In this document: positions 25,765-34,837 of the stretch, piece after piece
How the letters are laid out: the number at the start of each line of letters is the position of its first letter
Position numbering within the stretch: position 1 is the stretch's first letter
From: Lachnospiraceae bacterium
GTDB lineage: Bacteria; Bacillota; Clostridia; Lachnospirales; Lachnospiraceae
NCBI GenBank assembly: GCA_021202465.1
Contig: JAJQCZ010000010.1
Coordinates: 165,669-229,668 of the forward strand
Length of the DNA: 64,000 bases
Reading direction: 5' to 3'
Made by a program: the position numbers and the translations under genes
Notes under the pieces: model-generated
The model's input: only the letters and a program-made list of their open reading frames with translations
Databases searched by the model: none
What the model was told of the DNA's origin: nothing

Positions 25765-26280
25765 CTACATTTCTTCCAGATATTTTGCATAGCCCACGGT
25801 CTCCAGCTTCGCAGCCTTCGTCTCGACCATCTCCCGCAGCTCCTCACTGTAGGCGGCCACACGCTCCGTCAGGTCTGCGTCGCCGATTGCCACGATCTTG
25901 GCCGCCAGCAGACCGGCATTCAGCGCGCCGTTGATCGCCACGGTCGCCACCGGAATGCCCGGAGGCATCTGCACGATCGAGTACAGAGAGTCCACGCCGC
26001 CCAGCGCTTTGGTCTGCACCGGTACGCCGATGACCGGCAGCACCGTCTGGGCCGCCACCATGCCCGGCAGGTGGGCAGCTCCGCCCGCTCCGGCCACGAT
26101 CACACGGATGCCCCGCCCGGCCGCGCTCTTCGCATACTCCGTCAGGCGGTCCGGCGTCCGATGCGCCGACACGATCGTCATCTCATACGGTACGCCCAGC
26201 TTGTCCAGCATCTCACCGGCCTTTGCCATCACCGGCAGATCCGAATCGCTTCCCATAATAATTCCTACGACAGGTTTCAT
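25765..26280 (-). CDS. purE: N5-carboxyaminoimidazole ribonucleotide mutase
   Basis: This 171-residue class I PurE has the signature [20 protein letters not shown]. It also has [20 protein letters not shown] and [17 protein letters not shown], which contain the catalytic Ser and His. It rearranges N5-CAIR, made by PurK (encoded upstream), to CAIR. A 250-base gap with a hairpin lies between purK and purE, so purE-M-N-D may have a start of its own. ATG 26280 follows AGGAGGAC. Confidence 0.95.
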   Translation of the reverse strand: MKPVVGIIMGSDSDLPVMAKAGEMLDKLGVPYEMTIVSAHRTPDRLTEYAKSAAGRGIRVIVAGAGGAAHLPGMVAAQTVLPVIGVPVQTKALGGVDSLYSIVQMPPGIPVATVAINGALNAGLLAAKIVAIGDADLTERVAAYSEELREMVETKAAKLETVGYAKYLEEM

Positions 26281-26469
26281 AGTGTCCTCCTCTTCTTGTG
26301 CTTATAAAAACCATGATGATACCACGGATTGCTCCGCGCTGACGCGCTGCTGTACATAAGTTCGATGACGAAAATCAGAGATTTTCTATCTCACTTATCC
26401 CGCAATCCTAGCAACATTCGTAATCCGCTCATTTTTCTACGAAAAATGGCTTCTTACTCATGTTTTGGC

Positions 26470-26523
26470 GGGTCATAAGGTCATGAAGCAGACCGCAAGC
26501 GCTCTATTCATGACCTTCGACCC
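26470..26523. repeat. Interrupted palindrome in the purE-purK gap
   Basis: GGGTC (26470-26474) and AGGTCATGAA (26478-26487) pair with TTCATGACCT (26507-26516) and GACCC (26519-26523). There is no T-run, so it is not a normal terminator. The 13 bases GTTTTGGCGGGTC at its left edge recur upstream of hydC (about 47940-47953), and TTCGACCCTG plus TATCAT at its right edge recurs upstream of pyrF (about 32934-32950). Confidence 0.6.
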
Positions 26524-26531
26524 TGGTATCA

Positions 26532-27659
26532 TCAAATATGTAACACTGCATGGGCGCCCCGGACCTCCGCCAGGGCCTCCTCCAGGGTCTCCCCCGTGGC
26601 CGTGATATGTCCCATCTTGCGCCCGACCTTCACCTGTTCTTTTCCGTATATATGTACCTTGACATTAGGGAAGCGGTATGCTTCCTCCAGTCCGGTGAGC
26701 TCCGCCTGTCCGTTCCGGTCTCCGATCAGATTCTTCATCGCCGTGGGGCGGATCAGGTTCGGATTCCCCAGCGGCATCCCCAGGATCGCCCGCACATGCT
26801 GCTCGTACTGAGAAGTGTAACAGCCCTCGATCGTATAGTGCCCGGAATTGTGGGGACGGGGCGCCAGTTCATTGACCAGAATATGTCCCTCCCGCGTGAC
26901 AAAAAGCTCGATACAGAGCATCCCACAGGCATCGAAAGCCTGCAGGCAGGCTTTGGCCACTTCCATCGCCTCGCGCGCCGAAGCCTCCGAAATCACCGCC
27001 GGCACCGTCGTCTCATCAAGGATGCTGTTGTGGTGTACATTTTCAGCTACCGGGAAGACGGCCATCTCACCATTCTCACTGCGGCAGGCCAGGATGGAGA
27101 CCTCCTTCTCAAAATCAATGCATTCCTCGACCATCAGCGGCAGCTTTCCGGCTCCCAGACTTTCATACGCTTCGGCGATCTCGTTCTCCGTCCCGATCAT
27201 CGCATTTCCCTTGCCGTCATAGCCGCCGGTGCAGGTCTTCAGCATGATCGGATACCCGTACTCTTCCGCCGCCGCATGAATGTCCTCCACACCGTCCACC
27301 GGACGGAAGGCCGGCACCGGAATCTCATGCTTCGTCAGCCAGCGCTTCTGCACCAGCTTGTTCTGAATCCGCGACAGCGTTTCCGCGCTGGGATAGACCT
27401 TGTGCCCCTCCGCCTCCAGGCGGCGCAGCGCCTCCACGCTGATGTGCTCGAATTCATAGGTCACTACATCCACGCCCTCCGCCATGCGCAGGATGGCGTC
27501 TACATCGTCAAAATCCGCCACGACATGCCGGTCGGCAATGCTGTGCGCCGGGCAGTGTTCGGTGGGATCAAGGATCGCAAACTGCGTATCCAGACGTTTC
27601 CCGTCCAGAATCATCATCTTCCCCAGCTGGCCCCCGCCGATGATTCCAATCTTCTTCAT
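26532..27659 (-). CDS. purK: 5-(carboxyamino)imidazole ribonucleotide synthase
   Basis: This 375-residue ATP-grasp enzyme carboxylates AIR with bicarbonate and ATP for PurE. It begins KKIGIIGGGQLGKMMILDGK. It has the ATP-grasp loop TCTGGYDGKGNAMI at about 148 and LAPRPHNSGHYTIEGCYTSQ at about 262. ATG 27659 is used because GAGGAGGC lies upstream; a TTG at 27680 is in frame but overlaps that site. It is the first purine gene of the leftward run. Confidence 0.95.
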   Translation of the reverse strand: MKKIGIIGGGQLGKMMILDGKRLDTQFAILDPTEHCPAHSIADRHVVADFDDVDAILRMAEGVDVVTYEFEHISVEALRRLEAEGHKVYPSAETLSRIQNKLVQKRWLTKHEIPVPAFRPVDGVEDIHAAAEEYGYPIMLKTCTGGYDGKGNAMIGTENEIAEAYESLGAGKLPLMVEECIDFEKEVSILACRSENGEMAVFPVAENVHHNSILDETTVPAVISEASAREAMEVAKACLQAFDACGMLCIELFVTREGHILVNELAPRPHNSGHYTIEGCYTSQYEQHVRAILGMPLGNPNLIRPTAMKNLIGDRNGQAELTGLEEAYRFPNVKVHIYGKEQVKVGRKMGHITATGETLEEALAEVRGAHAVLHI

Positions 27660-27740
27660 CTTGTGTCTTTGCCTCCTCAATAAACCCTCATGCCCGCTTT
27701 GCGGGCATCACCATGTATGAAAGTCGACGGCTCCGTACTT

Positions 27741-28103
27741 TCATAGTAAAATGCCCAGTATATAGATCGCTGCGATCAGCACCAGCACGGCGCCATTGGT
27801 GTAAAGCCCCACCTTCCAGGGAATTTTACTCTCCGCCTCCACGGAATAATGACCATAGCAGGTCACGCCGATGCCCGCGCCGCCAAGAACCAGAATCAGA
27901 AATCCGGCCAGAATGACCGGCCAGCTGGCCTGCCCGTTTGTTGAAACAGCCCATACCAGACAGAGAATAATAAGAAGGACTGCCAGCGCAAACAGACTCA
28001 GCGCCGCCTGCATAAAAGTGACAGACTGCAGCCGCTCGGACCAGGTCTTCTTCTCAATAAACTGAATCCCGTCCTTCGTGCGCTTCCACTTTATCTTCGC
28101 CAT
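27741..28103 (-). CDS. Small three-segment membrane protein (possibly DUF6142-like)
   Basis: This 120-residue protein has a basic cytoplasmic start (MAKIKWKRTKDGIQFIEKKT) and three membrane segments at about 31-53, 61-82 and 100-119. A short soluble loop lies between the second and third. ATG 28103 follows AGGGGG; ATG 28142 is also in frame, but its ribosome site is weaker. It lies between pyrE and purK on the same strand. The family assignment is a guess from the overall pattern and the function is unknown. Confidence 0.55.
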   Translation of the reverse strand: MAKIKWKRTKDGIQFIEKKTWSERLQSVTFMQAALSLFALAVLLIILCLVWAVSTNGQASWPVILAGFLILVLGGAGIGVTCYGHYSVEAESKIPWKVGLYTNGAVLVLIAAIYILGILL

Positions 28104-28204
28104 CCGTGAACCCCCTGCTTCCTGTGCGTCCTCACGATCCATGAGCTGCGCTTCTGCTGCCTCCACATGAACTGTGATTTCCTGCCTCTCCTGCGTCTTT
28201 TCTG

Positions 28205-28879
28205 TCAGTGCACACCATATTTTTCATAGTAGCGGTCGATTGCCGCCTTCATGGCGTCATCGATGATCACCCGGCCCTTATACGGCCGGTTGTACAGATG
28301 CTCTACGACCTCAGCCATGGTGACAATGGCCGTGGTCTCCATCCCGTATTTCTCATGGATCTCTTCCAGCGCGCTCTTCTCGCCCTGGCCCCGCTCCATG
28401 CGGTCCACGGACACGACCAGTCCCAGAACATCCACCTGCCCCTGCGCCCGCAGGATCGGCATGGTCTCGCCGATAGAGGTCCCCGCGGTCGTCACATCCT
28501 CGATGATGACAATCCGGTCGCCGTCGCCGATCGGGCTTCCCAGCAGGATGCCCTTGTCCCCATGGTCCTTGATTTCCTTGCGGTTGGAGCAGTAGCGGAT
28601 GTCCGCGCCGTATTTCTCGCTGAGCGCCACGCAGGTCGTCACACTCAGGGGAATGCCCTTGTAGGCAGGCCCGAAAAGCACATCGAAATCCGTTCCGTAT
28701 TTCCCGGCAATCGCTTTAGCATAATATTCTCCCAGCCTCGCCAGCTGCGCGCCGGTGCGGTAAAAGCCCGTATTCACAAAAAACGGTGTCTGCCGTCCGC
28801 TCTTCGTGACAAAGTCGCCGAAGCGCAGCACCTGACAGTCCACCATAAATTCTATAAATTCCTGCTTGTACTGTTCCAT
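28205..28879 (-). CDS. pyrE: Orotate phosphoribosyltransferase
   Basis: This 224-residue enzyme joins orotate and PRPP to make OMP. It has the phosphoribosyltransferase motif RIVIIEDVTTAGTSIGE at about 125 and the conserved loop SEKYGADIRYCSNRKEIKDH. The segment LFGPAYKGIPLSVTTCVAL is typical of the longer PyrE form. ATG 28879 is chosen because AGGAGG is 11 bases away; ATG 28888 is only 2 bases from it. It belongs to the leftward pyrimidine block with pyrD, pyrK and pyrF. Confidence 0.95.
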   Translation of the reverse strand: MEQYKQEFIEFMVDCQVLRFGDFVTKSGRQTPFFVNTGFYRTGAQLARLGEYYAKAIAGKYGTDFDVLFGPAYKGIPLSVTTCVALSEKYGADIRYCSNRKEIKDHGDKGILLGSPIGDGDRIVIIEDVTTAGTSIGETMPILRAQGQVDVLGLVVSVDRMERGQGEKSALEEIHEKYGMETTAIVTMAEVVEHLYNRPYKGRVIIDDAMKAAIDRYYEKYGVH

Positions 28880-29008
28880 GGGGTTCATATCCTCCTGTCT
28901 GTTTTTACGCATACTCTTATTTTTATTTCCCTTGTATCATTATCGTTTATGGTATCACGACAAGGAATATTTTTCAATATTTCTCTCCAACGTTCCGTCT
29001 CGCCATTC

Positions 29009-30145
29009 TTACTCCTTCCGGTCGATCCGCCGGAATTCGTTGAAATCATGCACGATCTCCTTCACGCACCAGATCCAGGTATCGAAAGCGCCCGCCTTGT
29101 ACAGGTTGATCAGGATCATACCGATGGGAATCGCCAGAATCATCCCCAGCACACTGTTGACCCGGTAACCGATATACATGAAGAACAGCGTCAGGAACGA
29201 ATCCATGCCGATGGTCCCGCCCACCATCGCGGGCTGGATGCCCTGGTGTACGGCCAGCGCGATCACATAGATCAGGAGCAGGCCCAGCGCGAAGCCGTAA
29301 TTTCCCAGAAAGACCTCGACAATGGCCCAGGGGATCAGCACGGTGCCGGTGCCGAAGACCGGCAGCATATCGAGGAAGGCGATCCCGAAGGCGATCAGCC
29401 AGGCAAATTGAATGCGCAGGAGCATCAGACCAACCAGAAGAATCACATAGATCACGCCCATAATCTTAAACTGGGCCTTGAAATAACCCACCACCACGCC
29501 GATGACCTGCTGATACAGAGACGAAATCCGCGTCCGCTGAGACTCCGGGAGATGTTCCCGCAGCCAGGCCTGCATCCGGTCATGGTCAGCAATAAAGAAA
29601 TAGGTCGCTAACAGCCCCATCACCGTGCCAATGAGAATATCAGGCAGACGTTTTACAACATCTGTCAGGGTACCCAGACTGTCGCTTCCGCCGTTGCCGC
29701 TGATCAGGTTGTTGACAAAATTTCCCACGACCTCTCCAATCCCATTCAGGTCGATTCCCTGCAGCAGCGGAATCCGGTCAAGAATCTCCTGCAGAGAACC
29801 GGCCGCGGTCGAGAGGTCATTTCCTGCGTTGCTCGTCATGGTTGGCAGATAGTCCGCAAAACTACGCAGCCCGGCCGCCAGGGCGCTTCCCAGCCCGTAG
29901 CAGGCCAGAATCAGCAAGGCGATCACCAGCGAGATCAGAACGACCGAACCATATTTTCTTTTAATCCGGATCCTCTTCTCCAGAAAACGCACGATCGGAT
30001 TAGCGATCACGGACAATACAAAGCCGACCACAAAGGGCGCAAAATACCGCAGCACCCGTGGAAGGAGGTAGAAAAATGCCCACAGGATGAGCCCTGCCGT
30101 CAGCAGGTTGCAGAAAATTTTCAGATACTTGGTAGAGAATTTCAT
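29009..30145 (-). CDS. AI-2E-family transporter
   Basis: This 378-residue membrane protein has seven or eight segments. The C-terminal signature region includes LPVFGTGTVLIPWAIVEVFL, followed by a GLLLIYVIALAVHQGIQPAM helix. Family members include a proposed AI-2 exporter and Na+/H+ antiporters, so the substrate is open. ATG 30145 lies after GAGAGGACGGAG; GTG 30166 is in frame. It separates pyrD from pyrE within the pyrimidine block and is likely co-transcribed with them. Confidence 0.85.
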   Translation of the reverse strand: MKFSTKYLKIFCNLLTAGLILWAFFYLLPRVLRYFAPFVVGFVLSVIANPIVRFLEKRIRIKRKYGSVVLISLVIALLILACYGLGSALAAGLRSFADYLPTMTSNAGNDLSTAAGSLQEILDRIPLLQGIDLNGIGEVVGNFVNNLISGNGGSDSLGTLTDVVKRLPDILIGTVMGLLATYFFIADHDRMQAWLREHLPESQRTRISSLYQQVIGVVVGYFKAQFKIMGVIYVILLVGLMLLRIQFAWLIAFGIAFLDMLPVFGTGTVLIPWAIVEVFLGNYGFALGLLLIYVIALAVHQGIQPAMVGGTIGMDSFLTLFFMYIGYRVNSVLGMILAIPIGMILINLYKAGAFDTWIWCVKEIVHDFNEFRRIDRKE

Positions 30146-30182
30146 AGACTCCGTCCTCTCTCCCACCTATTCCAGCTCTGAC

Positions 30183-31088
30183 TTACTCCTCCAGCCGGAT
30201 CTGCCCGACCTCATCGAAGCCGAACCGCTCCATATAAGCCCGGATTCCCTCGATGACCTCCAGCGTCACCGTGGGATTGTGGAAATTCGCTGTGCCGACG
30301 GAAACCGCCGTGGCCCCGGCCATGAGGAATTCAATGGCATCCTCTGCGGAGGCAATGCCGCCCATACCGATGACTGGAATGGAAACGGCGTGCGCCGCCT
30401 GATAAACCATGCGCACAGCGATCGGGCGAATCGCCGGGCCGGACAGACCGCCGGTGCGGTTCGCCAGGGCGAAGGTGCGCCGGTTGATGTCGAACTTCAT
30501 GCCGGTCAGCGTATTGATCAGAGAAATGGCGTCGGCGCCCCCGGCCTCGGCGGCCCGTGCCATGACCGTGATATCCGTCACATTGGGGCTCAGCTTCATG
30601 ATCACCGGCTGGCGGGCCCGTTCCTTCACGGCCCTGGTGATAGCCTCTACAGCCTTCGGATCCTGGCCGAAGGCGATGCCGCCCTCTTTTACATTCGGAC
30701 AGGAGATATTGATCTCCAGCAGATCGACCCGCTTCTCGTCGGCCAGGCGCTCCACCACGTCGAGATACTCTTCCGTCGTCTTCCCACAGACATTGACGAT
30801 GACGCGGGTCTCCGGATAGTCCTCCAGGAATCGCAGGTCGCGCTCGATAAAGGTCTCAATGCCCGGGTTCTGCAGGCCGATGGCATTTAACATCCCGCCC
30901 GTTGTCTCAGCGATGCGCGGCGTGGGATTACCGGGCCAGGGAACGCTGGCTACACCTTTGGTGACGACCGCGCCCAGGCGGTTCAGATCAAGCAGCTCCG
31001 CGAATTCCATGCCGGAACCGAAGGTACCGGAGGCCGTCATCACAGGATTATTTAACTCCACACCGGCCAGATTCACTTTCAGATTCAC
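30183..31088 (-). CDS. pyrD: Dihydroorotate dehydrogenase B, catalytic subunit
   Basis: This 301-residue class 1B enzyme uses FMN and passes electrons to NAD+ through PyrK. It has LNNPVMTASGTFGSGMEFAE at the start and the active-site segment NISCPNVKEGGIAFGQDP with the catalytic cysteine. The phosphate-binding loops GMGGIASAEDAIEFLMAGA and AVSVGTANF follow. Its start overlaps the pyrK stop by 4 bases, as usual for the two-subunit enzyme. Confidence 0.96.
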   Translation of the reverse strand: MNLKVNLAGVELNNPVMTASGTFGSGMEFAELLDLNRLGAVVTKGVASVPWPGNPTPRIAETTGGMLNAIGLQNPGIETFIERDLRFLEDYPETRVIVNVCGKTTEEYLDVVERLADEKRVDLLEINISCPNVKEGGIAFGQDPKAVEAITRAVKERARQPVIMKLSPNVTDITVMARAAEAGGADAISLINTLTGMKFDINRRTFALANRTGGLSGPAIRPIAVRMVYQAAHAVSIPVIGMGGIASAEDAIEFLMAGATAVSVGTANFHNPTVTLEVIEGIRAYMERFGFDEVGQIRLEE

Positions 31089-31849
31089 AGGTTCACCTCC
31101 CGGGCATTGAACACGGGGCCCTCCGCGCAGATTCTCTTATTTTTTACCTGAGAATGCGCATCCTTCTCCGTCGAGGAGCAGACACAGGCCAGACAGGCGC
31201 CGATGCCGCAGGCCATCTTCTCCTCCAGCGAGAGCCAGGCCTCCATCCCCTCCTCCTCCGCGTACTGCTTCAGTGCACGCAGCATCGGCAACGGACCGCA
31301 GGCATAGATTACATCGGCCGTCAGAGCATTCTCCCGGATGGCGTCGAGAACATTTCCCTTCGTGCCCCGGCTGCCGTCCTCTGTCGCAATACAGAGAGGC
31401 GCCGCCTGCCGCAGCTCGTCCTCCAGATAGGTCTGACTCCGGTAGCCCATCACCAGCGTCTTCTCCCCGGGGAGCTGTCTGGCCAGCTCCAGCAGCGGGG
31501 GCACGCCGATGCCACCGCCGACGATCATGGCACGACCCATGTGTTCCAGCGGGAAGCCATTTCCCAGAGGACCCAAGACATCCAGAGTATTCCCGGCAAC
31601 CAGCTTCGAGAACTCCTCCGTCCCCTTTCCGACCTTCCGGTAAACGAGACGCAGTTGCCCCGTCTCCCGGCGAATCTCACAGAGGCTAATCGGGCGGGGC
31701 AAAAGCCTCGCGCCGTCGCGGCAGTACAGAGACAGGAACTGCCCGGGAACCGCCTCCCCGGCGATCCGCTCCGTCTGCAGCCACAGGCTGTAAATATCTT
31801 CACCCAGAGATTCCTGCGAGAGGACCCGGGCACATTCTCGGTATTTCAT
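31085..31849 (-). CDS. pyrK: Dihydroorotate dehydrogenase B, electron transfer subunit
   Basis: This 254-residue ferredoxin-reductase-like subunit has the FAD motif LLPRPISLCEI at about 50 and a nucleotide-binding segment VGGGIGVPPLLELARQL at about 105. A C-terminal [2Fe-2S] site EEKMACGIGACLACVC follows, with a later cysteine at KNKRICAEGPVF. It carries electrons from PyrD to NAD+. ATG 31849 has GGAG at good spacing; ATG 31861 would add four residues. Confidence 0.95.
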   Translation of the reverse strand: MKYRECARVLSQESLGEDIYSLWLQTERIAGEAVPGQFLSLYCRDGARLLPRPISLCEIRRETGQLRLVYRKVGKGTEEFSKLVAGNTLDVLGPLGNGFPLEHMGRAMIVGGGIGVPPLLELARQLPGEKTLVMGYRSQTYLEDELRQAAPLCIATEDGSRGTKGNVLDAIRENALTADVIYACGPLPMLRALKQYAEEEGMEAWLSLEEKMACGIGACLACVCSSTEKDAHSQVKNKRICAEGPVFNAREVNL

Positions 31850-31976
31850 GACATTCTCCATTCGTTCGATCCGGCACACCAAACACAGTCAAAAAATCCC
31901 GTAAAGGATATCTTTGCTGCATCTCGCCGCGCCGCACTCCGGCAACATGCGATATACGCTCATTCAGGCCAGGCAG

Positions 31977-32900
31977 CTACGGCCTCACACATTTCAGATC
32001 CTCGATCATATCCAGCACCGCCTGGCGGGAAGCGTCACCGAAATTCTCCGCCCCGAAACGGCTGGCATAGGGTTCCTTGCGATAGGCGGCGATAATGCCC
32101 CGCGAAGAATTGACAATGGCTCCCAGACCATCCTCATTGAAATAAGGCGCCAGGTCGGCAGCCTTCCCGCCCTGCGCCCCATAACCGGGCACGAGGATGA
32201 AGGTATGCGGCATCAGACGGCGCAGGATCTTCCCCATCTCCGGATAGGTGGCGCCTACCACGGCGCCCACATAGCTGTAAGAATCGCCCATACATTCTTC
32301 ACCCCAGGCGGCCACCTTCTCGCCGACCCACTCATACAGGGGACGTCCGTCGATCAGGCGGTCCTGAAATTCGCCGCTGGAAGGATTGGAGGTCTTCACC
32401 AGAACAAAGATGCCTTTCTTCTCTTCTTTGCATACCTCGAGGAACGGGCGGATACCGTCAGAACCCAGATAGGGATTCACGGTAATAAAGTCCTCGTCGA
32501 AGGGCGCGTAGGACTTGCTTCCCACACAGACCTTCCCCAGATGTCCCGCGGCATACGCGGCGGAGGTGGAACCGATGTCGCCCCGCTTCACATCGCCGAT
32601 CACGATCAGTCCCTTTTCTTTACAATAGGCCACGGTCCGCCGGTAGACCTCCATCCCCGGCAAACCGAATTGCTCGTACATGGCCACCTGCGGCTTCACC
32701 GCGGGGATCAGATCATACACCGCATCGACGATGGTTTTATTAAACTGCCAGATCGCCTCGGCCGCACCCTCCAGGGTCTCGCCGTACGCATCAAAGGCGG
32801 CACGCTGCAGCGATTCCGGCACGTAACTCAGCATCGGGTCCAGGCCCACCACCACGGGGGCTTCCAGCTTCTGGATTCTCTCGGTCAGTCGGTTTATCAT
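31977..32900 (-). CDS. pyrF: Orotidine 5'-phosphate decarboxylase, PyrF type 2
   Basis: This 307-residue protein is of the longer type 2 class. It contains VVVGLDPMLSYVPESL at the start and the catalytic DxKRxDI motif as VIGDVKRGDIGSTSAAYAAG at about 98. LVPGYGAQGGKAADL lies near the end. It decarboxylates OMP to UMP, the last pyrimidine step. It is first in the leftward block, 127 bases before pyrK, with a promoter that overlaps the left repeat of the island. Confidence 0.95.
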   Translation of the reverse strand: MINRLTERIQKLEAPVVVGLDPMLSYVPESLQRAAFDAYGETLEGAAEAIWQFNKTIVDAVYDLIPAVKPQVAMYEQFGLPGMEVYRRTVAYCKEKGLIVIGDVKRGDIGSTSAAYAAGHLGKVCVGSKSYAPFDEDFITVNPYLGSDGIRPFLEVCKEEKKGIFVLVKTSNPSSGEFQDRLIDGRPLYEWVGEKVAAWGEECMGDSYSYVGAVVGATYPEMGKILRRLMPHTFILVPGYGAQGGKAADLAPYFNEDGLGAIVNSSRGIIAAYRKEPYASRFGAENFGDASRQAVLDMIEDLKCVRP

Positions 32901-32949
32901 AATTTTCTCCTTTGGAATGGGTATAATCTACTTTCGACCCTGATGTATC

Positions 32950-32978
32950 ATTTTAGCATATAGAAAAAGGGCTTGCAA
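32950..32978 (-). promoter_or_regulatory. Promoter of pyrF overlapping the island repeat
   Basis: On the minus strand TTGCAA (32973-32978) and TAAAAT (complement of 32950-32955) have a 17-base spacer. The -35 lies inside the stem of the repeat terminator, so the repeat also supplies promoter sequence. Confidence 0.6.
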
Positions 32979-32998
32979 GAGAGTCTTCCTGCAAGCCC
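32964..32998. repeat. Left 35-bp direct repeat (terminator hairpin) flanking the sugar island
   Basis: These 35 bases are identical to 43755-43789. They contain the stem GGGCTTGCA/TGCAAGCCC, and on the minus strand T5 follows. Here the hairpin has no gene upstream of it to terminate on the minus strand, unlike the right copy, which ends the hydrogenase operon. Confidence 0.85.
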
Positions 32999-33229
32999 GG
33001 TTCAATCTGTACGAAAAACCCTCCTCCCGCCTGAGGCTCCGAAGATCACATCGCCGAAAATGTATTTTTCATGTGGCCGTCTGTCATAATGTGTGATAAA
33101 ATAATATAAAAATCAGGAAAAAAACTTTTCAATGTAACACCGACCAATACACACGATGTTACGATAGCTGCCTCAGGCAATTCTACGGGAAAATACTTTC
33201 TTCAGCGAATACGGAAAGGACGGAACAGG

Positions 33230-34837
33230 ATGAGTCAGTATTCCATTTTGTTTGTAGACGACGAGGAAGAGGTCTTTCAAATCATCCTGCGAAAGCTGGA
33301 TTGGGAAAGTCTGGAATTCTCTGTGCCCAGCTACGCCAGGAACGGCCGTGAGGCGCTGGAACTGGCGGAGGAATTACAGCCTGATGTGGTGATGACAGAC
33401 ATCAAAATGCCCTACATGGACGGGTTGGAACTGGGCCGCCAGCTGAAACAGACCTGCCCTCAGGCCAAAATCGTCATCTTTTCCGGCTTTGACCGCTTCG
33501 AGTACGCTCAGGAGGCCATCAAGCTGGAGGTGGAGGAGTATATTCTCAAGCCCATTGACGCTGACGAGCTGCGCAGCGTTTTTCAGCGCCTGCGGGAAAA
33601 GCTGGACCGGGAACGGGCCGAAAAACGGGACATCGACAAGCTGCACCAATACTATATGGAAAGTCTGCCGGTGCTGCAGGACAGCCTATACACGTCGCTG
33701 ATTGAAGGCTGCATCCCGCAAGAGGAGATCAACCGGCTGATTTCCAGCTACCAGATCGACCTGCCGGGGCCATATTACGCAGTCTGTCTGGTGCACGCCA
33801 GTGCGGCGTCTCCCAACCTGGAAATAGAGCCGTTCCTGCTGTCGGTGTCCGTAAAAAAACTGGCGGAGGAGCAGCTGGTGGAACGTTGGCGGGGAAAACT
33901 GTTTACTTATTTGGATAACACGGTACTCATCGCCCAACTGACGGAGTCGACGGAGGTCACCAGCCTGACTGACAGCCTGGATCGATTCTGCCGCCTGGCC
34001 CGGCATCTCTGCGGAGCAACGGTCACCATCGGCATCGGACAGGTCTGTAGCAGCCTGCGGGAACTTTCAGCCTCCTACACCGGGGCGGTGGACGCGTTGT
34101 CCTGCCGGGTGATTTACGGCAACACCCGGGCCATCAACATCGCCGAGATCTCTCCCCTGGAAATCACCGACAACGACTGGAACCCCCAGTTCCTGCAACA
34201 GGTGTTCCAACAGATCAAGACCGGCAGTCGGGAAAATCTCGAGCAGGCGGTCCACCGCTGTGTCAGGCAGGTATCCGGCCAGGGGAACAACCTGCAAAAG
34301 TACCGGCTGTTCCTGATGGAGCTGCTGATGGAGTTCTTCCGTTTCGGCAGCAACAACCAGCTGAATGTCGACAAAATCTGGAGCGAAAGCCGGGACATCT
34401 ATAACGAAGCTCTCCATCTGGAATCGCCGGAGGAGCTGGAACAGTGGTTGCTGGCGCTGTGCGCCAAATTGCAGGAACTGGTAGCCCACCGGCGGCAAAA
34501 CACCACCCGTTCTTTTGTCGGCAAGGCTGTGGATTATGTTCGCGAGCACTATGCGGACCAGTCCCTGTCGGTGGAGATGGTCTGCAGAAGCCTGGGCGTC
34601 AGCACATCCTATTTTTCCACCGTCTTTAAGAAAGAGACAGGCAAGACCTTCATCGGCTACCTGACCGATTACCGGATGGAGCAGGCGGTTCAGCTGTTGC
34701 TGGAAGGAGACGAAAAAACCTACGTCATTGCCGGGAAGTTGGGATATTCCGATCCCAATTACTTCAGCTATGTGTTCAAGAAACAGTTTGGCGTCTCCCC
34801 CACCCGCTACCGAGTCAGAGAAAGGAACAAGGCATGA
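33230..34837 (+). CDS. YesN-type response regulator with AraC-type DNA-binding domain
   Basis: This 535-residue protein has a receiver domain at about 3-122 with acidic pocket D10/D11, phosphoacceptor D57 in MTDIKMPYMDG, and the lysine of EEYILKPID. A long central region follows. The C-terminal AraC/XylS double helix-turn-helix (about 430-530) includes LGVSTSYFSTVFKKETGKTF and AGKLGYSDPNYFSYVFKKQF. It is expected to activate carbohydrate transport genes on phosphorylation by the kinase encoded next. It shares an ATGA overlap with that kinase. Confidence 0.94.
   Translation: MSQYSILFVDDEEEVFQIILRKLDWESLEFSVPSYARNGREALELAEELQPDVVMTDIKMPYMDGLELGRQLKQTCPQAKIVIFSGFDRFEYAQEAIKLEVEEYILKPIDADELRSVFQRLREKLDRERAEKRDIDKLHQYYMESLPVLQDSLYTSLIEGCIPQEEINRLISSYQIDLPGPYYAVCLVHASAASPNLEIEPFLLSVSVKKLAEEQLVERWRGKLFTYLDNTVLIAQLTESTEVTSLTDSLDRFCRLARHLCGATVTIGIGQVCSSLRELSASYTGAVDALSCRVIYGNTRAINIAEISPLEITDNDWNPQFLQQVFQQIKTGSRENLEQAVHRCVRQVSGQGNNLQKYRLFLMELLMEFFRFGSNNQLNVDKIWSESRDIYNEALHLESPEELEQWLLALCAKLQELVAHRRQNTTRSFVGKAVDYVREHYADQSLSVEMVCRSLGVSTSYFSTVFKKETGKTFIGYLTDYRMEQAVQLLLEGDEKTYVIAGKLGYSDPNYFSYVFKKQFGVSPTRYRVRERNKA

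Larger units (their letters stand above)
32901..33229. other. Divergent region between pyrF and the sugar-sensing genes
   Basis: These 329 bases hold the leftward pyrF promoter (32950-32978), the left 35-bp island repeat (32964-32998), and then about 230 bases of island DNA before the response regulator. That part contains two short palindromes (GCCTGAGGC near 33030 and GCCTCAGGC near 33172) and an AT-rich block around 33095-33130. A rightward promoter must lie here, but no convincing -35/-10 pair stands out. Confidence 0.55.

Noticed and set aside
34728..34833. TTG start at 34728 giving a 640-residue histidine kinase
   Set aside because: The first 35 codons overlap the conserved AraC domain of the regulator in another frame and have no kinase-like content; the overlap ATG 34834 plus a frameshift is the better model.
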